Notes: generated by a model not told the origin, from the letters alone. Numbered from the stretch's first letter, positions 1 through 14,827 are shown. The stretch: DNA of 64,000 nt from Haemonchus contortus (GCA_000469685.2 LS997563.1:33882468-33946467), one strand, 5' to 3'. Numbers and translations are program-made.

Positions 1-3000
1 GATCGCACAGTGAAACCTGGTTTTACTCGCAATAAGTCACACTTCACTTGCACTTCTAACCTATCATCACAACGGTTAAAGGAGTGGTGGAAACCAGAGG
101 ACAAAAGAAGGGAGATTGGGAGAAGGGATCGAACCAGGGATTTCCTTATTTGAAGGATAAATCTTTGGTCCTGAGCAACGTGCAAAATTGCAAAAGCTGA
201 CCTAAACTCTGGTGAATGTTCCACCCAACATCCTTTTCAGCAAAGTGATTTACGGGAATTCATGTCATTGTCGAAGTTTTGTTGGACAACGAGGTTGAAG
301 TTCATAGATCACAACGAGTGCGGGGCACCGCATTTATTGACTTGCTACACTCACCCTCCATTCAGTCGGCCAGTGTGCTCTCATCGGTGCGGACGCCGTT
401 TTTTGTCCTTTTCCTATTTCGTGCCTTTATTCATCGTCAGACGTAGTTCTATTGAGGAGTTCCATGGTTTTCTCAATGAGTAACGGTCTTTCAGCGGAGA
501 GTAGCCACTTAATGATTACTGTTCTTTGTTAGTGCTGTCTCCTGTCCACCAAGCCTGTTACAGGGATATCTTGTTTTCCACTGTTTTCTTTGCAGTGCCC
601 TTTAAATAACCTCCTTCATATAAAAATTTGTAATCAGAAAAGCTTTCAGGTTCCAGCAGTCGGTTGACTGACTGACTGACTTCGAACTATGTACCATTGA
701 GTTACTATGAATTTTGCACTTTATCAGGTTCCCTGTTTATTTGATCATCGGCTGTCCATCATGGATAAACTCGGACTTGATATTCGTCCAAATACCGGCA
801 ATCAGGAGCCTACTCGACTGTTTTGTATAGGGAGTTTACGGTCTGAGTTGTGCACCTGCTCTGAGGAGGGTGTGGGTTCTTGGTTACCACTGAGATAACT
901 TCGCACACCCGACTGAGGGTAATCGACTGAGGGTTCGTTTCGGCCATGGTTATAGGATTGAATTTGGGGAAAATCGGTAAAGAAGGAGATAATTTGTTCA
1001 GAAAGGGGTCGAGTGTGGTTTATTGTTGTGATCGTAGTGGTCGAAATTAGAATGGCTTGGTCGTGCACGGAGTCAAATATCACGTCGTGAGCAATGGGTC
1101 TCCATTTCTTATACGAGATACGCAAATGTTTTACCAGCAAAAAAGTGTGCAGTGTTGACTTATCTGCCTACCTGTGGCTACAGCCTAAGCCCTTTACAAT
1201 GGAAATGGGAAGGTTCCATATAGGTCAGGTAAAGATTGTCTTTGGACCGTGAGTGAATAGGTACATCGTTCTAGAAACAGCGCACTCCTTGACGTTCGTC
1301 CTGAAGGAAGTGAGAATTCTGCGCTTCTCAACAGCCATGACATACCCTCATGGTGGAGGTCTCCCTTCTATTAGCCTTCTCGACGGTCTCAGCAAGATTC
1401 TCAGACCAGTGAAAGACCTTGAATGCTGTCGTCCCATCAGAAAAAACCATCTTAACCTTGGTCGTACCATTTAAGCCGGTACAAGGTCATCGCATTGGCT
1501 GTCATACTTGCTCTCATAGATTGAGTGGTTCGAAGATCTTTAACTACTTCGGGAAGGCTTATTGGGGTGAAAAAACCTTCGAAGAACCTTACTACCTTGA
1601 CCTTCTGCGTGACCAAAGGCTGTCTTCATTGTCTCCGAAGCAAAAGGGGTTATTAGTTTGGGAGGGACATTTACGAGGGTGATGTAATACTAAGCAAGCA
1701 TACGAGCCAAACTCGAATTTCTCTCCTCACAACACCCCAACATCACTGTTCACAGAAATGGGGTTTTTGAGGGCTTGAGCGGTTCAAAGAGAAAGACAAC
1801 TCGTAATGAACTTCTGTCCCCACGTGGCCCTTTTTTAGAAAGCAGCCAGCTGCTGTGGAAACGACGCTAGACAACCAATTGCTACTTGTTCGAAAAAAAA
1901 AACAGTTCCATTTGGTAACTGCCAGCCTGGGACCATTCCACTCTGTTAATCACCGGCAGTATTAAAATGCTCTGCTTAGCGAATGAGACCATTGAAGGAG
2001 AGATTCAAGTAGTAGAACGAGTTTACGTGCCCTAAAAGTGATCAGATCAGGGGCCTAGGAAGTCGGGCTCACCAACTCAGCGATCCTTACCTTTTTTCAA
2101 ACTACTAGTTAGCCAACTTTCCCACTTTGGTGGCTGACTCTCTGTCTGATACTCTAAAACTACCTCAAGGTTTTCATGGAGGGTTAGAGGACTCTTCCAA
2201 AGCAGCTCCAACCCATCAGCGTATTCAAACTTCTGAGATTCCTACACTATTTTCTTATCGTGTTCATCAGATGCAGTTTTTCTCGAAGATTCTAATCGCT
2301 GTTGCAACCTGTAGAAATCCAAGCAATCCAGACGGTTTCCCGGGTAATCAGAAGGACAGCGATCGCTAGAATCACTGAATCAGCAAAATTGGACTGATCA
2401 TTTGTCCTCATTGTCTTTTTGTTAGATTTAATTTATGGCCTTGAGGGGTGGTCTGAAACCTACTCCAGTCTTTCTTAGAAAATTTTTCACTGGGGATCTT
2501 GAAAAGCCGGCCAGTCGGGAAAGGTTGGGGCATCTCTATCCAACCGAAGGGACGTGGGAAGCTCATAAACTGGCAATCTTAATCCATTTCTTCACGGGTT
2601 GAATTGCTGAAGTATACTTTGTTACTGAAACAATAGAATCTCATTATTCACACCGCCAAACCTGTTCCCTCTTTTTAGATCTCATTGATTGTCTTTACCA
2701 CCTCAATCATCGTGCTCCTTTGTCTATTCACCTCGGCTCCGCCCTTGTTTAAAATACGTCCGCCATTTCGTCCAACGCAGTCCCACACTACATCGTGTTC
2801 CCTGTCCTGTGCCTGGCTCATTGAAGCCAAACTAATATGTCAACTTCAGCCCTCGAATTCCATGATCAATGTCGACACTCATTTGCATTCTCGTTCACCC
2901 GTCTGCTGTCCTTCAAGTCAATTTCCCTTTAGACCAGCTTTTTCCCCAGTCGGCATATCACCCGTCCACCCTCCCCCCACCCCAACATTCGTTTCCGATT

Positions 3001-3240
3001 GAGACCCAGTCAAACCTCCCATCATTTCGGATTAGAGTTGCTTTTCTACACCATTTGAGGCTAGGCAATCCATTGTGTCATCCTTCCCTGCCTGGGCTCT
3101 GCCCCTAGACATCAGAGATACAGAGTAGAATGGAGCCGCCCCCGAATCCTTTTCTCACGTTCGGCCCTCGTTCCCGTCGTTCCCATCGTTCCCTCCCAGT
3201 GATCTCAGCTTTTCGTTTTCACATCCATCCTTTCTTTTCC
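1..3240. other. Intergenic, no recognised gene
   Basis: I see no exon with a recognisable protein and no convincing transposon ends here. A short GACT microsatellite lies at 665-680. From about 2690 to 3240 the plus strand is pyrimidine-rich, as expected for the outron or promoter side of the GST gene that starts at 3249. Confidence 0.5.
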
Positions 3241-3242
3241 AG
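3236..3242 (+). promoter_or_regulatory. Splice acceptor before GST-A start (probable SL site)
   Basis: A pyrimidine-rich TTCTTTTCCAG ends at 3242, leaving six bases before the ATG. No 5' UTR exon is evident upstream, so spliced-leader trans-splicing is the simplest reading, though a cis-spliced leader exon cannot be excluded. Confidence 0.6.
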
Positions 3243-3248
3243 GTGAAA

Positions 3249-6200
3249 ATGGTCAACTACAAGCTGACTTACTTCGATGGTCGTGGTGTTGCCGAGACTG
3301 CACGTCAGGTAAGCATTTCGTCTGCCATTGAATCATTATTTCATTAGGTGAAGATTTTTGAAGTACAGTATACAAGTATATGTGTGCGTATGTGGGACAT
3401 ACTTATGGCCTAGCGGTTATAAGGAAATAAGTTCAGGGGTAGGTCAGAAATAGCACCGGAATTTCTTCTAAACTGACAGGAGCTTTGCAGTAAACGTTTA
3501 CTGTTTACATGAAGAGTTTCTGTGGGAGTAGGATGCAGTTCATATGTTTCAACAAAAGTGTAGTATTGAGTCCAGTATTGAAGTACTTCTTTCTGCTCCA
3601 ACCTATTGACGGTCCTAGTTCACTGTATGCGTTGGACGGTTCCTACTTTGTCTCGTGCATGCTCCCTCACATGGCCCCTGTTAGTCATGCCAGTTGGTTG
3701 TCTCAATGGTCGAAATGTCCTTCGAGACAATCCACCAACCGATCGTCACTTTTTTTATCTATATCGCTGTAAGGTAAAATTGTGTAAGGGGCATCTCCTC
3801 CTTCAACACAAAGCGCTAGAGCGAAGTGAGGGAGAAGTGACCGTTTTAGCGGGACCTGTAATGAGCTTGGATACTTTTTTTTACCCGGAAAGATGTAATT
3901 TATAACCAAGCTTCAGGAGTGAAGAGGCAACGGGGTGAGATAATTACCTCAAGCAAAAAAATGGGATGGAGGAAAAGTTGGGCATCCAGTCGACCACTGA
4001 TTCTTTTTTTTTCAAAAATGTGAGCGGTAGCGTGCTAGCATAGTATTCTTGCTCAGAGAGCATGATCAGGACCTCGCAATGACGATGCCTCTTCACGGCT
4101 GCCTTCTGAAAAACCCAACAGAAGGTAGAGTGCCATAGGCGAGCAGACGAACGCCCGTCTAACTAAAGAACGCCTAACTTTCACGCGAAGCCCTCGGTCA
4201 GAATTTCGAGCGCAAAACGATGGACTGGACCGGCATGTCCCGCCCTTCACACCTGCCATGCGTCGAAAAAAAACTGGGATGGGAGGTGATTGAACGTCCA
4301 TTGAATTGGTCAGATTTGAAATGGGCTCTCCATCGATTGGCAGAAGGCGGGGCTGAAGGACACGTTCCTGACGTTCTGATGTCGCAAGACCACTATCAAC
4401 AAAAAAAAACGTCGTTCGTTCGAGCGGGTCATTACAAATTCGAACTCTGTTGTCTGACTGTCTGAAATTTCGCGAATGGTATGGTGAATTGGCTAGCAAA
4501 GGGTAATTGGATGGGCACAATGAGTGGCAGGCAGACTACTTTCATCAGTCAATGTTCACCGATGTTCAGTCTGCCTTGGTGAAAATGCAATTGAGGGGAC
4601 CACTTAATCGTGCTCTGCACCTCCAACGCTAAAGTCCCAAGAAAGATCGGAAATCGGTTCTAGCTTGTGGTGGTACTGAGAAGCGATTATAATCTAGGAG
4701 ATTGTGTTTTTTGTTGTAGCCTCAGAAAGAGAGAAGATTTTGTGAGATGCCGATCTCGTGCAGAAGAGTAATTAAGATTAACAGGCCCGTGAGATTCTTT
4801 CCTCCTGAGACAGGCACAGACGAAGGTAGCGAAGATGCATAGTCCTCCATTTTCCCTTCTGCATTTTACCTTCGCCAACTTCATTGAAGATTTGTTGTGT
4901 TACTTGAATTTGAAAGCGGAATTTCTGAAGTCGATTTTCAGATTTTCGCACTTGCCGACCAGAAGTTCGAGGATAACCGTTTGACCAGGGAAGCGTTTGC
5001 TGAAGTAAAACCAAGTGAGTAGTCTTGTGCTTATCTACTGTCTTTGACTAATTCAACTAGCTCAATCTTTTCAGCCCTCCCATTCGGTCAGGTCCCTGTG
5101 CTCGAAGTTGATGGCAAGCAGCTGGCACAATCGTTGGCTATCAATCGCTACTTGGCAAAGACATTCGGTAAGAACCATCAGAAGGTCTTTGAATTCTACG
5201 GAGGTTTATTCACCTGGTAAAATTAGTTGCTAATGAGTGGAGGCTAGATTTTTTTATCTCTACCTGATCAGTTCCTTTATAGTACGGCAGACCCTCACCC
5301 ATGTTTCTCGCTTGGCGTACTTACCCATCGCAGCATCCACCTGACTTGTTCACCCTTCACAGCGCAGCTGCACAGCTTCCGCTGTTAGTTGTGAGATATT
5401 CCTTCTTGGTTATTCGATAGTGGTATAAGTGATCGACTATCTTCGAGCAAATGATTAGTTTGGCTTGCGTAGCAAGATTCCATTGTTAATCAATCCCGTT
5501 CATGGAATGCGCCCGGCATTCCTCTTCTATTCAGATCCATGGAGACTTTTGGAATGCGTTCTTGACCTGTACAATGACCTGCAGTGGTAAGGCGATGTAC
5601 GCAAGGGTAATATCCTCATGGAGTCTGTATCATTAGATGGCTGTAGTAGAGAAGAAAGGCTTCGCACCCCTTTTCTTGCCCCTAGACCACCTCCGTCCAT
5701 AATAGTTAATATGAAGGGCTGGAATTTCTTATTGACTATATAACATGTCACTTGTTTTAGCATATCAAGGCATTCTGCTGGTTAATATCGTTCAAATATT
5801 CTGATAGTGATTCCGATATATAAAGTCCTGAATGGTTGTACAAAACCAAGCTAATTAATGAAATTCACTTTGAGAACCAGCTCTATCTTTCTAGGCTTCG
5901 CTGGTAAGGACGACTTCGAAGCAGCACTTATTGACTCATTGGGTGATCAGTACAGTGACTACCGTGCTGAAATGAAGACTTACTACTACGCAGCTCACGG
6001 TTTTATGCCTGGAGATCCAGTGAGTACAGGATCTTTTGCATATAGAAAAATTCTTCAGAACGTTTTCTTATTGAGTGGTTTAGGAGAAGTTGAAAACTGA
6101 AGTTTTATTCCCAGCTCGCGACAAGTTCCTCAACTTTATCACGAAGTTCCTCAAGAACAACGCCTCTCATGGTAAGGCTTTTATGAGCAACAATTCAGGC

Positions 6201-7356
6201 GTCTGTTATACTCAGAGGTCTTCCGTCTTCTGGGTACGGGGTTCATTTCCGTCATATAAGAGCAGTAGGTATTCTTTCGGTATCGGTGACTAGTAAGTAA
6301 CGTACTTGAAAGAGTGCAGAGTTTGGACTGTATTTTATCCTCATGATTCCAAAAACTGCTCCCACTTCAGTCGTTTTCTAAGGTCACGATCATCTGTTCA
6401 GAACCAGGAGTTTCAGAAAAGAGAGTCTTCACCCTCATACTTTCACTTTTCTGATATACGATTTACGCCTATACGATTTACTAATTAGGTGTTCTTTGTT
6501 CTCTGTCGTACATACCATGGTCGCTCTCCACTAGGGTCGTAGACCTGTGTAGTGCATGAGAATTTCGAGCTACGAGTCCCATATTTCAAAATAAAACGTC
6601 GCACTTTCAGGCTATCTAATAGGAGACAAAATCTCTTGGGTGGATGTGCTTATCGCAGAGCACATGGCTGACATGAGCAGAACTGTTCCAGGATTCCTTG
6701 ACCAGTTCCCAGAGGTGAGTTCCTGCTCGACTCCCTGATTTTTACGCACGACAAGCTATGAAGCACTAGGCATCAATTCATAATGCCTAGTGCTTCATAG
6801 CTTGTCGTACTATTACTTTACAATGCTATGGTGCAATAAATGCCTCACAGATTGCTGCTAACTTAATTTGATAAAGAGTCTGTAGGGGGTCGTAAAAAAT
6901 AAAAGCTTGATGCGTGGAGCACGTTCCCAGTAAGCCTTCATCATATTCATATGCCGTGCGGTAGCAGACACAGACAAGATGTGCTCATGTTTGTGAAGAG
7001 GCGATGGCACTAATCTCTTCTATTGATTTATCAGCAGTGAGGTGCTGCCAAACGGTGGATGCTGAATGGCCGTAGAGCCATTCCTAGGAGTGTTTTGAAA
7101 GAAATAATAACAGGCTGCCACTACTTCATGTGTACTTTTTCTGAAAATCGCCTTACTTCTGAAGTGAATCATGAGCCCAAGAATAACTGCGAACTGTAAC
7201 CAAATCATGTGTCAACTTGATGTATTCTTCCTTTTATGCCAAATTCCAAAAGAGTTTTCTAATCACAAGTTTTAGGTCAAGGAGCATATGAACAAAGTGC
7301 AGGAGCATCCAAAAATCAAGAAGTGGATTGAGAGCCGCCCCCAGACTTCGTTCTAA
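3249..7356 (+). CDS. gst: GST-A: nu-class glutathione S-transferase, hookworm GST-1 type
   Basis: This gene encodes a cytosolic GST that should conjugate reduced glutathione to electrophiles. Exons are 3249-3308, 4942-5014, 5075-5167, 5895-6019, 6084-6171, 6611-6714 and 7276-7356, all with GT-AG introns, giving 207 aa. The thioredoxin-like domain has catalytic Tyr8 in the motif TYFDGRG, cis-Pro52 in QVPVLEVDG and Gln63-Ser64 for glutathione. The all-helical domain begins near residue 80 and ends in KKWIESRP. Exons 5 and 6 are each one codon longer than in the other five copies, and the sequence [15 protein letters not shown] sets it apart. Overall it looks most like the GST-1 proteins of hookworms, known for haem binding; haem binding here is inference. 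A TTTTCCAG acceptor ends at 3242, 6 nt before ATG, suggesting trans-splicing. AATAAA lies at 7464-7469. Confidence 0.93.
6748..6808. repeat. Perfect 25-bp inverted repeat with 11-nt loop (hairpin) in GST-A intron 6
   Basis: The left arm 6748-6772 and the right arm 6784-6808 are exact reverse complements, separated by 11 nt. The transcribed intron would fold into a perfect 25-bp stem. It may be a hairpin small-RNA precursor or a tiny recent palindromic insertion; no target duplication is clear. Confidence 0.85.
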
Positions 7357-7463
7357 TTTTCAGATCTCTATGTAACGAGATATACATTTGTTACAGTCAT
7401 ATCTGTGTGTTATAATAATCCCGTTGTTACTTTTCATATATTGGATTCACTTTTTCACTTTCC

Positions 7464-7469
7464 AATAAA
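7464..7469 (+). terminator. GST-A poly(A) signal AATAAA
   Basis: Canonical AATAAA 108 bp after the GST-A stop codon. Confidence 0.6.
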
Positions 7470-9757
7470 CTTGTGGTACATTGTTTCCGGTTTTTAACTC
7501 ACATTTCCGGAACCCACCAATTTCGTTCCGTGCTATCCTACGCATCCTCCAATGTGGCACAGATATTTTGTGATCCTCCACAAGATGCCCTTCTCCTGCT
7601 CCATGGGTTTCGTCGGGTTGCTTAAGTCCCAACAACTACAGCCTCATATTTGTTCGGTGGTTTCTGTGTTGTAAGTATAAAGGGAACCGTACTTTGATGT
7701 TCCTTCGTCTATGTCTCAAAGGGAGCTGGCTGTATGACCTCTCACATAACATGTCTTCTTGTACCCACGGATATATTTATTCGCAGGTTCGGTTTATTAT
7801 CCTGATTCCGTCACTTATGACTGTCCTTCACGTAAAATCGCTGAAGAATCAGTCTTCCTGCTATTGGGCATACTTTTCCTTCCAAGGAGTCACCACCACT
7901 GGATGTAGTGAAATGTATTACGTCGTGTAGAAAGTGCGCCTTGAATCATTCCTTGGTAGTCTAGGTGTGATTTCCGTTAAAAAAGCTACTAGAAGTAGCC
8001 AGATGTCTTGGGTTTGTAAAGCATCGGCGATCTACGACGAAAATGCTAAATTGAAGAAGAAGAAACAAATAATTTAGTGTTTTCATGGGGTATAGCACAA
8101 TACTAACCATAGCAGTTCATCGTATTATATTTACACGTTTATAAAGTCTTCTTCTGTAATAACGAACATTTGCAGGCCTCATTGAAGGTGATGAACGGCT
8201 TTAGCGATGGTTTAGAAAAAAAAAAGCTTTCTCCAGAGAAGCCCATTCGTATGAAGCGAGAGACGAGCTCCCCTATCGGAATAGTCCTACTCGATTACAA
8301 GTTGTCTCATGGAAGATTTGGCTGAGCAAATCTGAGATGCATAACCACCATAGTACTAGAAGCCGCCGCGCATATAAAGGTATTGTGAAACAGGAAAGCA
8401 TTTTCGTTTCTAAGGAGCTTTTTATGAAAATTCAGATGTTTATTGTGTTATTTCACCGTCAACACAGATGAGTTTGGGAGCGAAGGGTGGAAAATGGGAT
8501 TCTAGGCTTTGTTCTTTGTAGAGTCCCATACGTACCTATCAAGAGAACCGCCCCCCCCCCTATTCCAATCAATATCGATTTGCTAAAGAATTTCGGTGAG
8601 AAGAATGGTGAAAGGTATGGGTTGATAGTATGTAGATGTGGTGCTTCTTAATGGGATTGCAAATGGGAAGTGGCAGTTTTTTCCGTTTTGCAATATCCCA
8701 ACAGGTACATGGGAAAGGTAAATGGGTGAGGCTTCACTGAACACATAATTTTTCCTGACTATCTTCTTCGAATGTGATTTCTGAGCATAGTGCAAAAAGA
8801 GGGTCTTTCGAGGGTCCAGACGCTTCTCCTGCTGAAGAAAGAACCCTTTCAGCTAAGATAGTGCTTGGAGACGTGATTAAGCGAAATATGAGCTTTCCCA
8901 TTTTCCATGAGACCACACACCTCTATGCTTCCATGGCATTTTTTAAAAATTAGTAGCACTGTATTGTAACGTAAACCTATGGGGAAGCATACGAACAAGT
9001 AGGACGGCTTGGTAACGAGGTCTCCACTGCCACTGCTAGTACCAAATGAATCTCTGAATACTTGGATGAATCGTAAGGACGCCGGTAACTGTGGCTGGTC
9101 GATCAACTCAAGAGCTCTACAATAAGTCGGTATCGGATTTATCCAGCTGATACGGAATGTAGTCCGTATCGGTTGCATAAATCTATAAGTCCGCTCAAAT
9201 TGATGAAATGAAGCGACAGAGACCAATTTTCGTTGGTCTGACAGGATTAGTAGCTGTTCTTTGATGTGAAACTTTTCGACCAAAGACTGTAGTGACTTGC
9301 CAATGTGTGCACGACCTTCGACATGGCTGATCAATGGTCGCTGACAATTGTCAGCGCAATTTGCCCGACTCGTGACGTTTTTATAAAGTTGCGATCGGAA
9401 CTATGGAATTGTCCATTGCAACGTAGTGTTTCTACAGGCTATCTTCGTCTGCAGTTCTAGAACTGTCTCAAGTTCTATTTAATTCGATCCTCATAATGAG
9501 CAGCAATTCACTGTTGTGTTACGAACATAAAGAATGTCGCTCTCACCCTACTTCTCTTTCTCACTTCTATCAAATTCATGTATCTCCTTAATTTATCATT
9601 TTTAAGGAAGCTAGGCTAGCCGGTAGAACCTTCAAAGTTTCTGACTACAACAATTGATAGAAAAGGGATCATTTCAGAATCTAGCTTCTCTACGATAGGC
9701 CCCAATAATCTTCCTTGGCTCTATTCCTACTCCGATTACGCGATATCGTGATTATAG
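7470..9757. other. Intergenic between GST-A and GST-B; possible retroelement relic
   Basis: No intact gene is recognised. The minus-strand ORF at 8849-9334 (161 codons) has a segment with faint similarity in layout to the RNase H-integrase linker of BEL/Pao pol (HIKEQLLILSD, then WINPIP..CRALELID). It is too weak to assign. The 9600-9757 stretch is AT-rich and leads into the conserved GST-B promoter block. Confidence 0.3.
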
Positions 9758-9760
9758 CGC

Positions 9761-9768
9761 TATAAAAG
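9761..9768 (+). promoter_or_regulatory. TATA box of GST-B in a block conserved with GST-C
   Basis: TATAAAAG lies 89 bp upstream of the GST-B ATG. The surrounding stretch (GCGATATCGTGATTATAGCGC just 5') is nearly repeated upstream of GST-C, whereas the DNA on either side is less alike. That makes it the best core-promoter candidate, giving a short outron before the acceptor at 9848. Confidence 0.7.
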
Positions 9769-9849
9769 TTAGTCTACTCTCATGCTTTTGTTTTCTGTTA
9801 ATCGAAAAATGTTTGATCAAAGCTACTTTTAATAAAGTCAGCTTTTAGA

Positions 9850-12550
<2,701 letters not shown>

Positions 12551-12574
12551 ACCGAAACAGAATAAGATTTGACT

Positions 12575-12580
12575 AATAAA
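12575..12580 (+). terminator. GST-B poly(A) signal AATAAA
   Basis: AATAAA 25 bp after the stop. The local context GACTAATAAATC is shared with the 3' end of GST-C. Confidence 0.7.
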
Positions 12581-13490
12581 TCGTATCGATTGTTTGAAAA
12601 CCGTCTGTAAATTGCTTGAATTCGAAATTGACTGATGTTACGAAACTCACAGAAAGTTTTAAGAGAAGTACAACTAACAGGAGTTACAGTGGGTTTTCAT
12701 AGGCATTTTCTTCCCCCTAGCATTGGTCCCGCACCGTCGCTGAATCTGCTGCTGCTAGTCGTCTCCAGTTCCTTCTATCTGCGTCATGTTGGCCCTTAAT
12801 TTTGATTTCGGCAAGGTACTTTTTGAACACAACCCGCCTTCTCTATATTGGAGCTTACCATGGTATTTTGCTTGAGGCCTCGAATTCTATTGCCTTCCTT
12901 ATTGGATCATTCTGTGGCTTTCTCGGTACATCTTCAGCTGGATAAGGGCCGTCTGCATTATCGAAAAAAAAGACCCGAAGGTTATTTCAACATCTTGTAT
13001 CTATGGTACATTGACCAGGGAGAACAGTGTTGCGGAGCTCTCGGAGGACTGGTCGCGGTGAACAGTCGAACGCCTTCTCCAGATCGAGGAAGGCTCGGTA
13101 GTAGGGTCTGCACTTTTCTCGATAAATCTCCATTCTTATCTTGCTACGAAAGTAGAATCTGCTGGACCTCTTTCCGGCACGAAACAGGACTGCTCTTGCA
13201 AGGTTGGGACCAATACCTCCCGTCCTGCATCGGCTTCCCGAAAGTGCCTGGAAAGATTACTCACCCGACGTCTTGCTCATGAGGGGCCTTGTCATAAAAG
13301 TAAGGAAGGTCTCAGTGGTTGGCACGAAATATCTCTGAATACAGCATCCCTGGACAGCTTTTGCTTGCACTACAGTATTTCCATCTAATATTCCAGATAT
13401 ACAAAAGAAAATGCGTGAGACTCATTGAATCGGCAACAAATATCAAAACAGCAGTCTAATTGTTAGTCGAATTTCGCAGCTCTAACCAAA
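12581..13490. other. Intergenic between GST-B and the GST pseudogene
   Basis: A 144-codon plus-strand ORF (12848-13282) has no recognisable domain. The minus strand near 12700-12850 reads faintly like the C-terminal tail of an RTE-type LINE (DADRRNWRRLAAA), too degraded to call. Confidence 0.3.
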
Positions 13491-13496
13491 TCGCCC

Positions 13497-13712
13497 TTTT
13501 CAAATCCATACATAAAGCTCGCCGGTAGTCTTTGAACTGGTCAACAATCGAACTTACGCGGCCTCTTCAGAGACATTCTTGCCAGCAAGGCCTTATGCAA
13601 ACTATCACCTTAGTCCTCCTGATTTTCAATAGTCCCAGCTTACCGAATTGCCTAACCAAGTAACGAGCATTGGTGCTTAACTGGGTGAGCTGTTTTCCGT
13701 CAAATTCAAGTT
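13497..13712 (-). pseudogene. GST pseudogene (exons 3-4 remnants), opposite strand to its neighbours
   Basis: On the minus strand, 13712-13644 reads [10 protein letters not shown]...ARYLVRQFG and stops at a GTAAGC donor exactly where exon 3 of the intact genes ends. A 52-bp intron follows, and from 13591 to about 13497 comes a GLAGKN-type exon 4 that has lost about 30 bp and contains frame breaks before ending in GATTTG and a GT. Upstream on the minus strand (to about 13800) the DNA resembles intron 2 of GST-B and GST-C, while the first part of exon 3 is missing. Exons 1, 2 and 5-7 were not found. This is a decayed, inverted copy related to GST-B and GST-C. Confidence 0.8.
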
Positions 13713-13799
13713 CTTTAAAACGTTAATCATGAGCACATCAATGTGCAGAGCCAGCTTTATCAAGTTTCTATCCGTTCTGTCCCAATTGTTTATTCAAAG

Positions 13800-14370
13800 G
13801 AAATACTGACGTTTGCCAGCTTTTCAAAGCAAGATTAATACAGCCGAGATAATTGCTAGTGACTTTTATAAATATTCTATTGTAACTTTCTATTCTACAA
13901 CTCAAGAGGTCATCATCACAATGGATTTGTTATATTATCACGAAGCCAATGTCATCAATTGGTTCTTGCTTGATGTGCAAGCTGTAGTCTTTTTCAGTTT
14001 TATCTATGCAAATATTCTCGAAACAGTCTTTGCGGAGTTTTCGTGACGTTTGGCTGACATTAAACTGATAAATAGCCTGCTATCACTCCGCAGCTTCGAA
14101 GGGCCACAAACTTTCGTGGTCACAGATCGTCCCCGAGGCTGATAAGCGACCTCCAGTGACGATATATAAGGTTCATTCGTTCTCGCCAATTATAATACCT
14201 GCTCAGCCACAAAATCCAGCAGTAGCTCTTCTTTCTCTTCAGTTTAGTGACACAATTTCCTACCGAGTTCAAGTTCTTTCACTTGAAACTCGGAATTGAT
14301 GCATAAAATGATTGTATCGCCCGCTCCACTTCGCATGCTTCAGAATGGATGTATGTCCTTCTTGTATGAA
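13800..14370. other. Intergenic upstream of GST-C hairpin
   Basis: AT-rich DNA with no recognised coding sequence or transposon end; probably decayed flank of the GST pseudogene. Confidence 0.3.
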
Positions 14371-14442
14371 TTTTGAGGAAAGTCAGTCAGGTGATGATCA
14401 GCCGTTTTCGACTGACCATCACCTGACTAACTCTCCTCAAAG
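14371..14442 (-). ncRNA. Hairpin, candidate miRNA-like precursor upstream of GST-C
   Basis: The arms 14371-14401 and 14412-14442 form a 31-bp stem with a 10-nt loop. Four positions are not Watson-Crick. Three of these are A:C-type on the plus strand and become G:U wobbles if the minus strand is transcribed, so a minus-strand RNA would be almost fully paired. Size and shape fit a miRNA-like precursor, but a small palindromic transposon remnant would look the same. The strand is an inference from pairing. Confidence 0.4.
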
Positions 14443-14730
14443 TATCTATCTACAACAAATCACAGAAGAGAGATCTGAGTGTGGTGCGATTCACGCGTCA
14501 AAATAACGAGGTCATCGGACGAGACGCGCTATAACATCATGTCTACCATTATAATGGGAGAAATAAGAGAACTTATAAGTAACATAAGCAAAAAAAGGAC
14601 CAACTATGCACGTTTACGTGCACGTTTATCTTTTCAGGGAATAGGATATCTTTGAAAGGACTATTTCATTCGTTATGCTTTCTATTGAATTTTATCCTAT
14701 CCCTTCTATGCGATGTCATGACTATAACGC

Positions 14731-14738
14731 TATAAAAG
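14731..14738 (+). promoter_or_regulatory. TATA box of GST-C in a block conserved with GST-B
   Basis: TATAAAAG lies 97 bp upstream of ATG, inside GCGATGTCATGACTATAACGC plus TATAAAAGTT, which is paralogous to the GST-B promoter. The GATGTCAT just upstream matches seven of eight positions of the SKN-1 consensus WWTRTCAT; SKN-1 control of GST genes is known in C. elegans, but is only a suggestion here. Confidence 0.65.
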
Positions 14739-14827
14739 TTACATTGATCTCAAAATTTTCGTTATGTGCGAGTTATGAAAAAAACATTTCATTAATAGCA
14801 AATGTTAAGGAAAATAAATTTTTTAGA

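Noticed and set aside
4053..4520. 155-codon minus-strand ORF in GST-A intron 1
   Set aside because: No recognisable motif, lies wholly within an intron on the opposite strand, and composition looks random.
12848..13282. 144-codon plus-strand ORF after GST-B
   Set aside because: No domain, no splice sites or start context of note; at best a decayed LINE tail on the other strand.
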